Assembly: GCF_900129765.1 (NCBI RefSeq)
Contig: NZ_FQWU01000001.1
Location: 930,001-994,000, forward strand
DNA from: Massilia sp. CF038
GTDB taxonomy: Bacteria; Pseudomonadota; Gammaproteobacteria; Burkholderiales; Burkholderiaceae_D
DNA length: 64,000 bases
Direction: 5' to 3'
The translations under genes and the position numbers were made by a program. Positions 36,918 through 45,762 of the stretch are shown here, piece after piece (the stretch's first letter is position 1; every line of letters starts with the position of its first letter). The notes beneath the pieces were generated by a model. The model had not been told where the DNA came from. It saw only the letters and a list, made by a program, of their open reading frames with translations, and searched no databases.

Positions 36918-37921
36918 TGAAGCAGTTCGTTAAATGCGGTGGAGCCGAGTTCCTGAAACCCGGTGGCCGTGCGCAACACGAAGCGGGCTGCCAGACCTTG
37001 GGCCTGCGCGAGGCGCATGCCTTCATCAGGGCCGAGTACGGTCAGCGCGGTCGACAGCGCGTCGGCGGCCATGCACTCCCGGTGCAGTACCGTGACCGAC
37101 GCCACACCGTTGTCAATCGGGTAGCCGCTGCGCGGGTCCAGCGTATGGGAGGCGCGCTCGCCTTGATGCTGATAGAAGCGCCGGTAGTCGCCTGAGGTGG
37201 CAACGGCCAGTCCGTGCAAGGCCACCACGACGGCGTCATTGGCGCTTTCGCCGGGCACGGCTTCGAGTGTGACCCACCACGGCTGACCATCGGGTTTCAT
37301 GCCTGCGCCGCGCAGTTCGCCCCCTGCCTCGACCAGATAATGGTCAATCCCGCTCGTTTCCAGGTGCTGCGCCAGACGGTCCACGGCATGTCCCTTGGCC
37401 ACCGAAGACAGATCAAGCTGCACGCCGCCCGGCTGCAAAATGCGGCGTTCGCGGGCGTCGAACTGGACGCGTTCGCGGTCGCTGCGTGCCAGGATCGCTT
37501 TCAAGTCAGCATCGGCGGGGGCGTAAAAATCGGGGCCGTCGTAGCGCTTGCGCGCGCCGAAGCCCCAGCGATTGACCAAGGCTCCCGCACAGGGATCGTA
37601 GGCGCCGCCGCTGATGCGAGCCACTTCCAGCGCGTAGCTGACGACATCGCAGAAGGCTTGCGGCATGGTGTGCCAGCTGCCTGCAGACGCACTGTTATAG
37701 CGGCTCAGGTTTGAATCAGGTTCCCAGTGACTCATTTCTGCCACCACCTGGTCGAGCTGGTGTTGCAGTTCGCCGGCCAGTGCTTCGCGGCTGGCGCCAG
37801 GCTCCAGAACCACGCGCGCTGACCATGTGGTGCCCATGCTGGTCCCGCCGATCTGGCGCACTTCGCTGCCTGCCGCGGGCAAACCCGAAGAGACGGTCAG
37901 TGGAACCAGAACGCGGCGCAT
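36914..37921 (-). CDS. apbE: FAD:protein FMN transferase
   Basis: A 335-residue ApbE-family enzyme that attaches FMN to a Thr or Ser of a target protein. It has GTSMGTTWSARV at the start, YDPCAGALVNRWGFG, LDLSSVAKGHAVDRL, EAGGELRGAGM and SHTLDPRSGYPIDNG, with the Mg-binding and substrate motifs of the family. The N-terminus is short and only partly like a signal, so its location needs care. The likely target is the DUF2271 protein two genes upstream. Confidence 0.93.
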   Translation of the reverse strand: MRRVLVPLTVSSGLPAAGSEVRQIGGTSMGTTWSARVVLEPGASREALAGELQHQLDQVVAEMSHWEPDSNLSRYNSASAGSWHTMPQAFCDVVSYALEVARISGGAYDPCAGALVNRWGFGARKRYDGPDFYAPADADLKAILARSDRERVQFDARERRILQPGGVQLDLSSVAKGHAVDRLAQHLETSGIDHYLVEAGGELRGAGMKPDGQPWWVTLEAVPGESANDAVVVALHGLAVATSGDYRRFYQHQGERASHTLDPRSGYPIDNGVASVTVLHRECMAADALSTALTVLGPDEGMRLAQAQGLAARFVLRTATGFQELGSTAFNELLQ

Positions 37922-37930
37922 TGGCAGGGC

Positions 37931-38761
37931 TTATTCCGGCAGGATTTCGAGCGTGGCAGCGTAGCTGTAACGGCGCGTGTTCGACGGGCCGTCGGCGGGC
38001 GGCATGCCTTTTCCGGTGGCGACCGGGTACGCGGCGTTGAGCCAGTACATGCCCGCTGCCGGCAGCTTGAGCGAGATTTCGCCGTTGGCGTCGGTCGTCA
38101 GACGCTGTTCGCCCAGCACGCCGCGATAGCGTACGCCCCCTGGCGTCAGGCTGAACGCAAACTGCGGCAGCGCTTTACCGTCAAGCTGGAAGCGCCATTT
38201 TGCCGTTTCGCCCGCGCGCAGGTCGGTCGGATGGGTCACTGGCACCAGTTCCAGGCCCACGCCGGACGGCTTGAGGGCACCGGTACTTTGCTTGTTGGCG
38301 CTGACGAAGGTCTCCAGGCGTGCGTGGGTGCGCACCGTTTTCAGGTCCTGCGCGTCAGCCGGCACGTCTTTGGCGAACGATTCTTCACTGCCGCGGAAGC
38401 GTTTGGTCTCGCCGCTGGCCTTGTCTTTGTAGCTGCCCATGACGGCCTGGGTGACCAGCGCGATTTTGTAGGTGCCATCCTGCGCCAGCTTCAGGTCGAA
38501 CGTGCTGCGCTGCTTGCCTTGCACCGGCGTTGGAATCGGCGCGGTCACGCCATCGGGCCCGGTCACGGTAGCGCCGTCCAGCTTGAGCGCGACGTGGTCG
38601 ACGTCGAACAGGCCTTCGGAGATGGCGCCGTCGATGGTAACCCAGGCTTCTTTGGCTTCGACGTTGGTCGTTTGCGGGTACAGCCAGCCGCGGTGCGCGC
38701 TCGCTTGCAGGGTGACGGTGGCCAGCGCAATGGCCAGCACGGTTTTAGTGAGCTTTTTCAT
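37931..38761 (-). CDS. DUF4198-family periplasmic protein
   Basis: A 276-residue protein with a signal peptide (KLTKTVLAIALATVTLQASA) followed by HRGWLYP, the conserved N-terminal His region of the family. The C-terminal part is a beta sandwich (GGVRYRGVLGEQRLTTDANG, GMYWLNAAYPV). DUF4198 proteins occur next to TonB receptors and PepSY proteins in metal-uptake loci and are thought to handle metal ions in the periplasm. It is 10 bases from apbE in the same operon. Confidence 0.87.
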   Translation of the reverse strand: MKKLTKTVLAIALATVTLQASAHRGWLYPQTTNVEAKEAWVTIDGAISEGLFDVDHVALKLDGATVTGPDGVTAPIPTPVQGKQRSTFDLKLAQDGTYKIALVTQAVMGSYKDKASGETKRFRGSEESFAKDVPADAQDLKTVRTHARLETFVSANKQSTGALKPSGVGLELVPVTHPTDLRAGETAKWRFQLDGKALPQFAFSLTPGGVRYRGVLGEQRLTTDANGEISLKLPAAGMYWLNAAYPVATGKGMPPADGPSNTRRYSYAATLEILPE

Positions 38762-38769
38762 GGCCAGCC

Positions 38770-39285
38770 TTATGGAGTGATTTGAAGGGATACCGCACCG
38801 ATTTCTTCCTTGCCGCTGGCGCTGGCCGTCTGCGCTGCTTTGAGCGGCAGCTTGAATGGCACGCGCACCAGTTCGCGCCCGCCCGCTTCACGCGCCGCTT
38901 CGATCACCAGCTGGTAGTCGCCAGCGGGCAGCTTGTCAAAGCCGGTACGGGCCGGACCAAAGCTGATTTTCTGTTCGCCAGCAGTGCGGGTGGCGCCCGA
39001 GACGCCATCCATCGGCAGGTTCACATCACGCCCGCTCTTGCGCCACCAGGTGCGCAGATCCTTGACCCACTTGGTGCCTGCATTGTCTTTCTTCTTGACG
39101 TCGTACAGCACCGCCAGATTGGTGACGAAGGCGTTGTCGCCTTTTTCCAGCCACATGGCCACGTAAGGACGGTGGTATTCGGCCACGTTCAGCTGCGGGA
39201 TTTCGAACTTGACGGACATGTCGGCGGCGACTGCCCAGCTGCTCAGCATTGGCAGCGTCAGCGCCAGGGTGTGGTGTAGTTTCAT
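38770..39285 (-). CDS. DUF2271 periplasmic protein with candidate flavinylation motif
   Basis: A 171-residue protein with a signal peptide ending near AVAAD. The central part has VAMWLEKGDNAFVTNLAV and TWWRKSGRDVNLPMDGVSGATR. DGVSGAT matches the ApbE recognition pattern, in which FMN is attached to the final Thr (Thr99 here). DUF2271 proteins have been proposed as flavin carriers in the periplasm. Its place between PepSY, DUF4198 and apbE supports this; covalent FMN itself is inferred. Confidence 0.85.
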   Translation of the reverse strand: MKLHHTLALTLPMLSSWAVAADMSVKFEIPQLNVAEYHRPYVAMWLEKGDNAFVTNLAVLYDVKKKDNAGTKWVKDLRTWWRKSGRDVNLPMDGVSGATRTAGEQKISFGPARTGFDKLPAGDYQLVIEAAREAGGRELVRVPFKLPLKAAQTASASGKEEIGAVSLQITP

Positions 39286-39295
39286 GTGTGTCTGC

Positions 39296-39937
39296 TTAGT
39301 GGGTAAATAAAAGCGCGAGCAGGATCGGCACCAGCATGCCGAAGCCGATCACAGGCCAGGTGGACGGCCGGTTGGCCGCGTGTAGTTTCATGATCAAGAA
39401 TCCGGTGATCGCAAACACCATGCAGGCGATCGCAAAAATGTCGATGAACCAGCTCCAGACCGCGCCGGTGTTACGGCCTTTGTGCAAGTCGTTCAGCCAC
39501 GACACCATGCCGCGGTCGGTCTTTTCGTATTCGGCCGCGCCGTCGGCGGCAATGCGCAGCCAGGCGTCGCCACCCGGGCGCGCCATGGGCACGTAGGCTT
39601 CGTCTTCTTCCCATTCTGCTTCCATGCCGGCCACGTTGATGTCAAAGCTGGTGCGGGCCCAGTCGGCCAGCGCGGCTGGCAAGGGAGCGCGCTTGCCGGA
39701 AAGGCGTTCGCCTTCGGTGCGCAGCACCGTCTGCAGCGGAGCGGGCAGGGTGGCCGTGCGCTTGACAACACTCGGTTTGGCTTCGATCTGGGTGGCGTGA
39801 TTGAGGGTGAAACCGGTAATGGCAAACAGCAGCATGCCGGTCAGACTGAGCGCCGCGCTGATCCAGTGCCAACGGTGCAAATTCTTGAGCCACACGGCAC
39901 GGCTGGCGTTGGGAACGGGCGTTGGCTGCGGCGGCAT
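39296..39937 (-). CDS. PepSY-associated transmembrane protein
   Basis: A 213-residue inner-membrane protein with three or four helices: WISAALSLTGMLLFAITGFTL, WSWFIDIFAIACMVFAITGFL and a C-terminal VIGFGMLVPILLALLF. The first pair brackets a periplasmic PepSY-like region. The HRWHW start and conserved His (LNHAT, LNDLHKGRN) could bind haem, as in PepSY-linked ferric reductases. I start at ATG 39937 rather than a TTG 30 bases earlier. It heads the operon, 28 bases from a Fur box. Confidence 0.87.
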   Translation of the reverse strand: MPPQPTPVPNASRAVWLKNLHRWHWISAALSLTGMLLFAITGFTLNHATQIEAKPSVVKRTATLPAPLQTVLRTEGERLSGKRAPLPAALADWARTSFDINVAGMEAEWEEDEAYVPMARPGGDAWLRIAADGAAEYEKTDRGMVSWLNDLHKGRNTGAVWSWFIDIFAIACMVFAITGFLIMKLHAANRPSTWPVIGFGMLVPILLALLFTH

Positions 39938-39965
39938 TGGCGCTTTCAATATGCATGAGGAATGC

Positions 39966-39986
39966 AAATGATAACGATTATCATTT
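39966..39986. promoter_or_regulatory. Fur box, PepSY operon side
   Basis: A perfect inverted repeat of AAATGATAA and TTATCATTT with a 3-base centre (CGA), an almost ideal 9-1-9-like Fur operator. It sits 28 bases upstream of the PepSY gene start, so iron-replete Fur should shut the operon. Confidence 0.88.
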
Positions 39987-40052
39987 ACTGCGTCAAACCT
40001 TATTGCAAATAGAAAAGTAAAGAAAAGTATCTGCTATGTATCTTGCATTTAT

Positions 40053-40073
40053 GAATGAGAACCATTATCATTC
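40053..40073. promoter_or_regulatory. Fur box, TonB receptor side
   Basis: GAATGAGAA and TTATCATTC with a 3-base centre (CCA), one mismatch from a perfect inverted repeat. It lies about 80 bases upstream of the receptor start. Confidence 0.85.
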
Positions 40074-40154
40074 GCATTCCAAATTAGGGGCCAGCCAGCT
40101 GTGGTGTTCATGTCAGCAAGCCAACCATGACCTTCAACCCGCTGGGAGAACTCT

Positions 40155-42473
40155 TTGTCTTACATTCGCAATCGCAAGCACGCATCGGCACGCCACCCCT
40201 TGTTGCCCCAATCTCTGATCGCGCTGGCCGCCCTGGGTTCGCCAATTGCCGCTCACGCGCAAAGCACCGAGCCAAAAGAAGCGACGCTGCAGGAACTGCA
40301 CGTGACCGCCACTGCGGATGCGCCTTACAAGGCGGACAAGGTGTCCTCGCCAAAGTTGACCCAGCCGCTGGTCGACACCACCCAGACCATTACCGTCATC
40401 AAGAAGGAAGTCATTCAGGAGCAGGGCGCTGGTTCCCTGGTGGATGCCTTGCGCAACACCCCGGGCATCACCTTGCAGCTGGGCGAAAACGGCAACACCA
40501 GCGCTGGCGACACGTTCCAGATGCGCGGCTTTTCGACCCAGTCTTCGGTTTTCATCGATGGCATCCGTGACCTGGGCGCGGTCACCCGTGACGTATTCAA
40601 TATCGAGCAGATCGAAGTGTCGAAGGGCCCGGCCGGCACCGACGTGGGCCGCGGCGCGGCTTCCGGCTACATCAACCTGGCGTCCAAATTGCCATCGCTG
40701 GAAGATGCTGCCAGCGGTACCATCGCTTACGACAGCGGCGAGAAAGCCCGCGTGACGGCCGACCTGAATCGCAAGTTGAGCGACAGCAGCGCTTTCCGCA
40801 TCAATGCCATCGCCCAGGACGGCGGGCAAATGGGCCGCAAGGTCATTGAAAAGAAAACCGTGGGCATTGCGCCATCGCTGGCCTTTGGCCTGGGCGGCCC
40901 GACCAAGGTATTCCTGTACTCGCAGCACATCCGTCAGGATGGCATGCCGGACGGCGCGATCCCGGCTATCGGCATCATGGGTTACAACAGCACCAACACC
41001 AACGCGGCTGTTGCCAGCGCGCTGCGCAGCGCCGGGCGCGTGGACAACGAGAACTACTATGGCTACGACAGCGACTTCGAGAAGGTCGACGCTGACATGC
41101 TGACCGTGAAGATTGAGCACGAACTGGGCGCCAAGTCCAAGCTCACCAACACCAGCCGCTACGGCAAGACCAAGATCGACCGCATTTTGACTGGCGTGAA
41201 CGGCATTACTGCCGCCACCACCCCGGCCACCGCCACGGCCCCGGCTGTCCTGCTGGGCAATCCAGCCACTTGGCAAGTGGCGCGCACCCGTCAGAGCGTG
41301 TTGCAGGACAATAAAATTCTCGCCAACACCACCAACATCGTGACCGAGTTCGCCACCGGCGGCCTGACCCACACCCTGTCGACGGGCGTGGAATTGCTGT
41401 CCGAAGAGCAGCTGTCGCTGACCCGGGTTGGCTTGGGTGATGCGGTCAACGCCAATCTGTACAGCCCGGTCAGCCTGGCTGTGCCGGGTAATTACAATCC
41501 GGTGCTGAACGGCGTGTACACCAAGGGCTCGACGACTACCGCCGCGCTGTACGCCTTCGACACGATCAAATTGAATGACCAGTGGCAGATCAATGGTGGC
41601 GTGCGCACCGAGCACTACAACACTGAAACCAGCGCAGCCAGCCTGTCGACGGCCACGGCGAACCCAACGCTGCCAGTGGGCACGCTGCTGGGCAGCCACC
41701 TGGAAAAATCGGGCAACTTGACCAGCTGGAAAGCGGGCGCGCTGTACAAGCCAACCCAGGATGGCAGCATCTACCTGTCGTACGCCACCTCGCAAACCCC
41801 GCCCGGCGGCGCCAATTTCTCGCTGGTGTCGACTGCCGGTAATGTCAATGGCCCGGCCATGGACCCGTCCAAGACCACCAATATCGAGTTCGGCACCAAG
41901 TGGGATCTGATTCAGAAGAAGCTGGCAGTGACGGCTGCTGTGTACCGTACTGACAACACCAACGAGTTCACGCTGGAAGACCCGGTCACCCATCAGTACT
42001 CGCAGCTGGGCAAGCGCCGCGTGGAAGGTGTGGAACTGGGCGTGGTGGGGCAGATTACGCGCGATTGGAACATTATTGCCGGCGTGGCTACGATGGATGC
42101 GACTATTTTGGAAGGCAATCCAAGCAATCCAGCCGATTCGGCCACCCGCTGGTCGCCTGACCTGAGCGCGACCTTGTGGTCGACTTATAAGCTGAATGAT
42201 GCCTTTACCTTCGGTGGCGGCGTGCGTTATACCTCGGAGCAAAAACGGGTTGTGGCGCCGAATGCAGCACCGTCGAACGGTGTGCCTGAGATCCCGTCGT
42301 ATGCGGTGGTCGATGCGATGATGAGCTACAAGGTGGCCCGGAACGTGTCCTTGCAGCTGAACGTGTATAACTTGTTTGACAAGTTCTACGTGGCTTCGCT
42401 GAACAACGGCGGCTCGCGCATTAATACTGGTGCGCCGCGTTCGGCGCAGCTGACGGCCAATATCGCGTTTTAA
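40155..42473 (+). CDS. TonB-dependent siderophore receptor (Fiu/PiuA-like)
   Basis: A 772-residue outer-membrane receptor. It has a signal peptide (LIALAALGSPIAAHA), a TonB box-like LQELHVTATA, a plug domain (GSLVDALRNTPGITLQLGEN, FQMRGFSTQSSVFIDGIRD, IEVSKGPAGTDVGRGAASG) and a 22-strand barrel ending in a terminal Phe (LTANIAF). The plug motifs resemble catecholate/ferrichrome-type receptors. The start is TTG 40155 after GGGAGA; no in-frame ATG exists before the signal peptide. It is Fur-controlled and divergent from the flavin reductase operon. Confidence 0.93.
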   Translation: MSYIRNRKHASARHPLLPQSLIALAALGSPIAAHAQSTEPKEATLQELHVTATADAPYKADKVSSPKLTQPLVDTTQTITVIKKEVIQEQGAGSLVDALRNTPGITLQLGENGNTSAGDTFQMRGFSTQSSVFIDGIRDLGAVTRDVFNIEQIEVSKGPAGTDVGRGAASGYINLASKLPSLEDAASGTIAYDSGEKARVTADLNRKLSDSSAFRINAIAQDGGQMGRKVIEKKTVGIAPSLAFGLGGPTKVFLYSQHIRQDGMPDGAIPAIGIMGYNSTNTNAAVASALRSAGRVDNENYYGYDSDFEKVDADMLTVKIEHELGAKSKLTNTSRYGKTKIDRILTGVNGITAATTPATATAPAVLLGNPATWQVARTRQSVLQDNKILANTTNIVTEFATGGLTHTLSTGVELLSEEQLSLTRVGLGDAVNANLYSPVSLAVPGNYNPVLNGVYTKGSTTTAALYAFDTIKLNDQWQINGGVRTEHYNTETSAASLSTATANPTLPVGTLLGSHLEKSGNLTSWKAGALYKPTQDGSIYLSYATSQTPPGGANFSLVSTAGNVNGPAMDPSKTTNIEFGTKWDLIQKKLAVTAAVYRTDNTNEFTLEDPVTHQYSQLGKRRVEGVELGVVGQITRDWNIIAGVATMDATILEGNPSNPADSATRWSPDLSATLWSTYKLNDAFTFGGGVRYTSEQKRVVAPNAAPSNGVPEIPSYAVVDAMMSYKVARNVSLQLNVYNLFDKFYVASLNNGGSRINTGAPRSAQLTANIAF

Positions 42474-42486
42474 TTAGCGTCACCCC

Positions 42487-42572
42487 ACATCGCCCTCGCG
42501 TAGGCGGGGGCCTATTCCATGCGTCCGGATTCGGTAACATGGGATGGGCCCCCGCCTTCGCGAGGGCGATGT
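42487..42572. repeat. Dispersed long palindromic repeat, copy 4
   Basis: Inverted repeat with one arm change (CCTCGCGTAGGCGGGGGCC) and right arm CCCGCCTTCGCGAGGGC. It begins 14 bases after the receptor stop in the 370-base gap before odhA. The rest of that gap holds the odhA promoter; no coding sequence is supported there. Confidence 0.92.
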
Positions 42573-42660
42573 TGTTTTAAAGGAAAGGTGTTTTCCCTTC
42601 CTTGGCAATTTGGTACGTTACATTTTGTATCTATTGGGCAAATTTTTTGCCACAGTCTTT

Positions 42661-42689
42661 TTTCACCACGTGGAAAGTTGGGATACAAT
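42661..42689 (+). promoter_or_regulatory. Putative odhA promoter
   Basis: TTTCAC (42661-42666) and TACAAT (42684-42689) are 17 bases apart, about 155 bases upstream of the odhA start. The -35 match is weak. Confidence 0.4.
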
Positions 42690-42843
42690 GGCGCGTGCTA
42701 TTTTCCCGCTCAGTGTCGGGATTTAGTGAGCAGTACAAGTCCTTCCCCACAACTTGATGTGCAATCCGCTAACCGGTCAGGCCGTGTCGCGGAAGGTTAG
42801 ATTAACCCGCCAAACTCGCGAAGCGCGAAGAAAGGTGAGCAAG

Positions 42844-45699
42844 ATGATGCAACAATACACCGCCAACTCCTATTTGTTCGGCGGTAACGCGCCGTACGTA
42901 GAAGAGTTGTATGAAGCCTACCTGGACAATCCAGGTTCTGTGCCCGACAACTGGCGCGCCTACTTCGATTCCATGCAGAATGTCCCCGCTGTCGATGGCT
43001 CCAGCAAGCCCGACGTCGTGCATTCGTCCGTCATCGCTTCGTTCGCCGAGCGTGCCAAGCAGGGCCCGATCCGCGTGGTCACCGCGTCCACCGACCCGGA
43101 CATGGGCCGCAAGCGCGTCGCCGTCACCCAGCTGATCGCCGCTTACCGCTACCTCGGTTCGCAGTGGGCCAATCTGGACCCGCTGCAGCGCCAGGAACGC
43201 CCAACGATTCCTGAACTCGATCCATCGTTCTACGGCTTCACCGATGCCGACATGGATATCGTGTTCAACATCAGCAATACCTATTTCGGGCAAGAGACCG
43301 CGTCCCTGCGCGACTTGCTCAACATGCTGCGCGATACTTACTGCCGTTCGATCGGCGCCGAGTTCATGTACATCGGCGATCCGGCGGAAAAGCGCTGGCT
43401 GCAAGAAAAACTCGAAGCAATCCGCTCGACCCCGTCGTTCACGGCCGAGAAAAAAGCCCACATCCTCGAGCGCCTGACCGCGGCCGAAGGCCTGGAACGC
43501 TATCTGCACACCAAGTACGTTGGCGCCAAGCGCTTCTCGCTGGAAGGCTCCGAATCCTTCATCGCGGCGATTGACGAAACCATCCAGCGCGCCGGTGAAA
43601 AGGGCGTGCAGGAAATCGTGATCGGCATGGCCCACCGCGGCCGCTTGAACGTGCTGGTCAACACCCTGGGCAAGTCGCCGCAGGAACTGTTCGAAGAATT
43701 CGAAGGCAAGCATGGCGACGATCTGCCATCGGGCGACGTCAAGTACCACCAGGGTTTCTCGAGCGATATCTCGACTGCCGGCGGTCCGGTGCACCTGTCG
43801 CTGGCCTTCAACCCATCGCACCTTGAGATCGTCAACCCGGTGGTTGAAGGTTCGGTCAAAGCGCGCATGGAACGCCGCGGCGACAAGGATGGCGCCCAAG
43901 TGCTGCCAATCCTGGTCCACGGTGACGCCGCATTTGCCGGCCAGGGCGTGGTCATGGAAACGCTGAATCTGGCGCAGACCCGTGGCTACGGCACGGGCGG
44001 CACGGTCCACATCGTGATCAACAACCAGATCGGTTTCACCACCTCCGACCCGCGCGACGCCCGTTCGACGCTGTACTGCTCGGACGTGGTCAAGATGATC
44101 GAAGCGCCGGTCCTGCACGTGAACGGCGACGACCCTGAAGCCGTGGTGCTGGCGACCCAGATCGCCATGGATTACCGCGTGCAGTTCCAGAAGGATGTTG
44201 TGGTTGACATCATCTGCTACCGCAAGCTTGGTCACAACGAACAAGACACGCCAGCGCTGACCCAGCCGCTGATGTACAAGAAAATCGGCCAGCATCCAGG
44301 CACCCGCAAGCTGTATGCGGACAAGCTGATCGCCCAGGGCACCCTGCCAGCCGACGGCGGCGACAAGATGGTGTCGGCCTACCGCGACGCCATGGACGCC
44401 GGCAAGCACACGATCGATCCGGTCATCTCCAACTTCAAGAACAAGTACGCGGTCGACTGGCTGCCGTTCCTGAACAAGAAGTGGACCGATTCGGCCGACA
44501 CCGCCGTGCCGCTGACCGAACTGAAACGCCTGGCCACCCGCGTGACCACCGTGCCGGAAGACTTCAAGGTCCACTCGCTGGTCGAGAAGGTCCTGGCTGA
44601 CCGTGCTGCCATGGGCCGCGGCGAAATGAACCTGGACTGGGGCATGGGCGAGCATCTGGCTTACGCCTCGCTGGTCGCTTCCGGCTACGCCATCCGCCTG
44701 TCGGGCCAGGATGCCGGCCGCGGCACCTTCACCCACCGCCACGCCGTGCTGCACGATCAGAACCGCGAACGCTGGGATGCAGGGACCTATGTCCCGCTGT
44801 GCAATGTGTCCGAAGGCCAGGCACCGTTCACCGTGATCGACTCGGTGCTGTCCGAAGAAGCCGTACTGGCCTTCGAATACGGCTACTCGACCGCGGAACC
44901 GAACACCCTGACCATCTGGGAAGCCCAGTTCGGCGACTTCGCCAACGGCGCGCAAGTGGTGATCGACCAGTTCATCGCCTCGGGCGAAGTGAAGTGGGGC
45001 CGCGCTTCGGGCCTGGTCATGATGCTGCCGCACGGTTACGAAGGCCAGGGTCCGGAGCACTCGTCTGCCCGTCCTGAGCGTTTCCTGCAGCTGTGCGCAG
45101 ACAACAACATGCAAGTGGTGCAGCCAACCACCGGTGCGCAGATCTTCCACCTGCTGCGTCGCCAGATGGTGCGCCAGTTCCGCAAGCCGCTCGTCATCAT
45201 GACGCCGAAGTCGCTGCTGCGTAACAAGGACGCTTCGTCGCCATTGTCGGAACTGGCCAAGGGCGCGTTCCAGACCGTGATCGGCGAGACCGACGAGAAG
45301 ATCGTCGCCTCCAAGGTCAAGCGCGTGATCGCTTGCTCGGGCAAGGTCTACTACGATCTGGTGAACAGCCGCAAAACCCGCGGTACCACCGACGTGGCCA
45401 TCATCCGTATCGAACAGCTCTATCCATTCCCGCACAAGTCGTTTGCGGCCGAACTGAAGAAGTTCCCGAATGCGACCGAGCTGGTATGGTGCCAGGATGA
45501 ACCGCAGAATCAGGGGCCATGGTTCCAGATTCAGCACAACATCTTTGAGAGCCTGGAATCGGGTCAGCGTCTGGCGTATGCAGGCCGTCCTGCATCGGCC
45601 TCGCCGGCCGTCGGTTACAGCGACAAGCACAATGCGCAGCAGAAGGAACTGCTGGAAACCGCATTCGCGAAACTCAAGGGTTTCATTCTGACCAAATAA
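42844..45699 (+). CDS. odhA: 2-oxoglutarate dehydrogenase E1 component
   Basis: A 951-residue thiamine-diphosphate enzyme (also called sucA) catalysing the decarboxylation step. It has the N-terminal YLFGGNAPYVEELYEAYLDN, VIGMAHRGRLNVLVN, the TPP motif region (GDAAFAGQGVVMETLNL, HIVINNQIGFTT) and the C-terminal HGYEGQGPEHSSARPERFL. The ATG at 42844 follows GAAAGGTGAGC; ATG 42847 is also possible. First gene of odhA-odhB-pspC-like-lpdA. Confidence 0.97.
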   Translation: MMQQYTANSYLFGGNAPYVEELYEAYLDNPGSVPDNWRAYFDSMQNVPAVDGSSKPDVVHSSVIASFAERAKQGPIRVVTASTDPDMGRKRVAVTQLIAAYRYLGSQWANLDPLQRQERPTIPELDPSFYGFTDADMDIVFNISNTYFGQETASLRDLLNMLRDTYCRSIGAEFMYIGDPAEKRWLQEKLEAIRSTPSFTAEKKAHILERLTAAEGLERYLHTKYVGAKRFSLEGSESFIAAIDETIQRAGEKGVQEIVIGMAHRGRLNVLVNTLGKSPQELFEEFEGKHGDDLPSGDVKYHQGFSSDISTAGGPVHLSLAFNPSHLEIVNPVVEGSVKARMERRGDKDGAQVLPILVHGDAAFAGQGVVMETLNLAQTRGYGTGGTVHIVINNQIGFTTSDPRDARSTLYCSDVVKMIEAPVLHVNGDDPEAVVLATQIAMDYRVQFQKDVVVDIICYRKLGHNEQDTPALTQPLMYKKIGQHPGTRKLYADKLIAQGTLPADGGDKMVSAYRDAMDAGKHTIDPVISNFKNKYAVDWLPFLNKKWTDSADTAVPLTELKRLATRVTTVPEDFKVHSLVEKVLADRAAMGRGEMNLDWGMGEHLAYASLVASGYAIRLSGQDAGRGTFTHRHAVLHDQNRERWDAGTYVPLCNVSEGQAPFTVIDSVLSEEAVLAFEYGYSTAEPNTLTIWEAQFGDFANGAQVVIDQFIASGEVKWGRASGLVMMLPHGYEGQGPEHSSARPERFLQLCADNNMQVVQPTTGAQIFHLLRRQMVRQFRKPLVIMTPKSLLRNKDASSPLSELAKGAFQTVIGETDEKIVASKVKRVIACSGKVYYDLVNSRKTRGTTDVAIIRIEQLYPFPHKSFAAELKKFPNATELVWCQDEPQNQGPWFQIQHNIFESLESGQRLAYAGRPASASPAVGYSDKHNAQQKELLETAFAKLKGFILTK

Positions 45700-45762
45700 G
45701 ACATTAGAGAATGCGCCCTGCCACAAGCGGGGCGCCACTAAAAACAAGATACGGAGTTTTTC

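Noticed and set aside
40134-42242. Long minus-strand frame opposite the TonB receptor
   Set aside because: Antisense shadow; the receptor on the plus strand has a signal peptide, plug and barrel.
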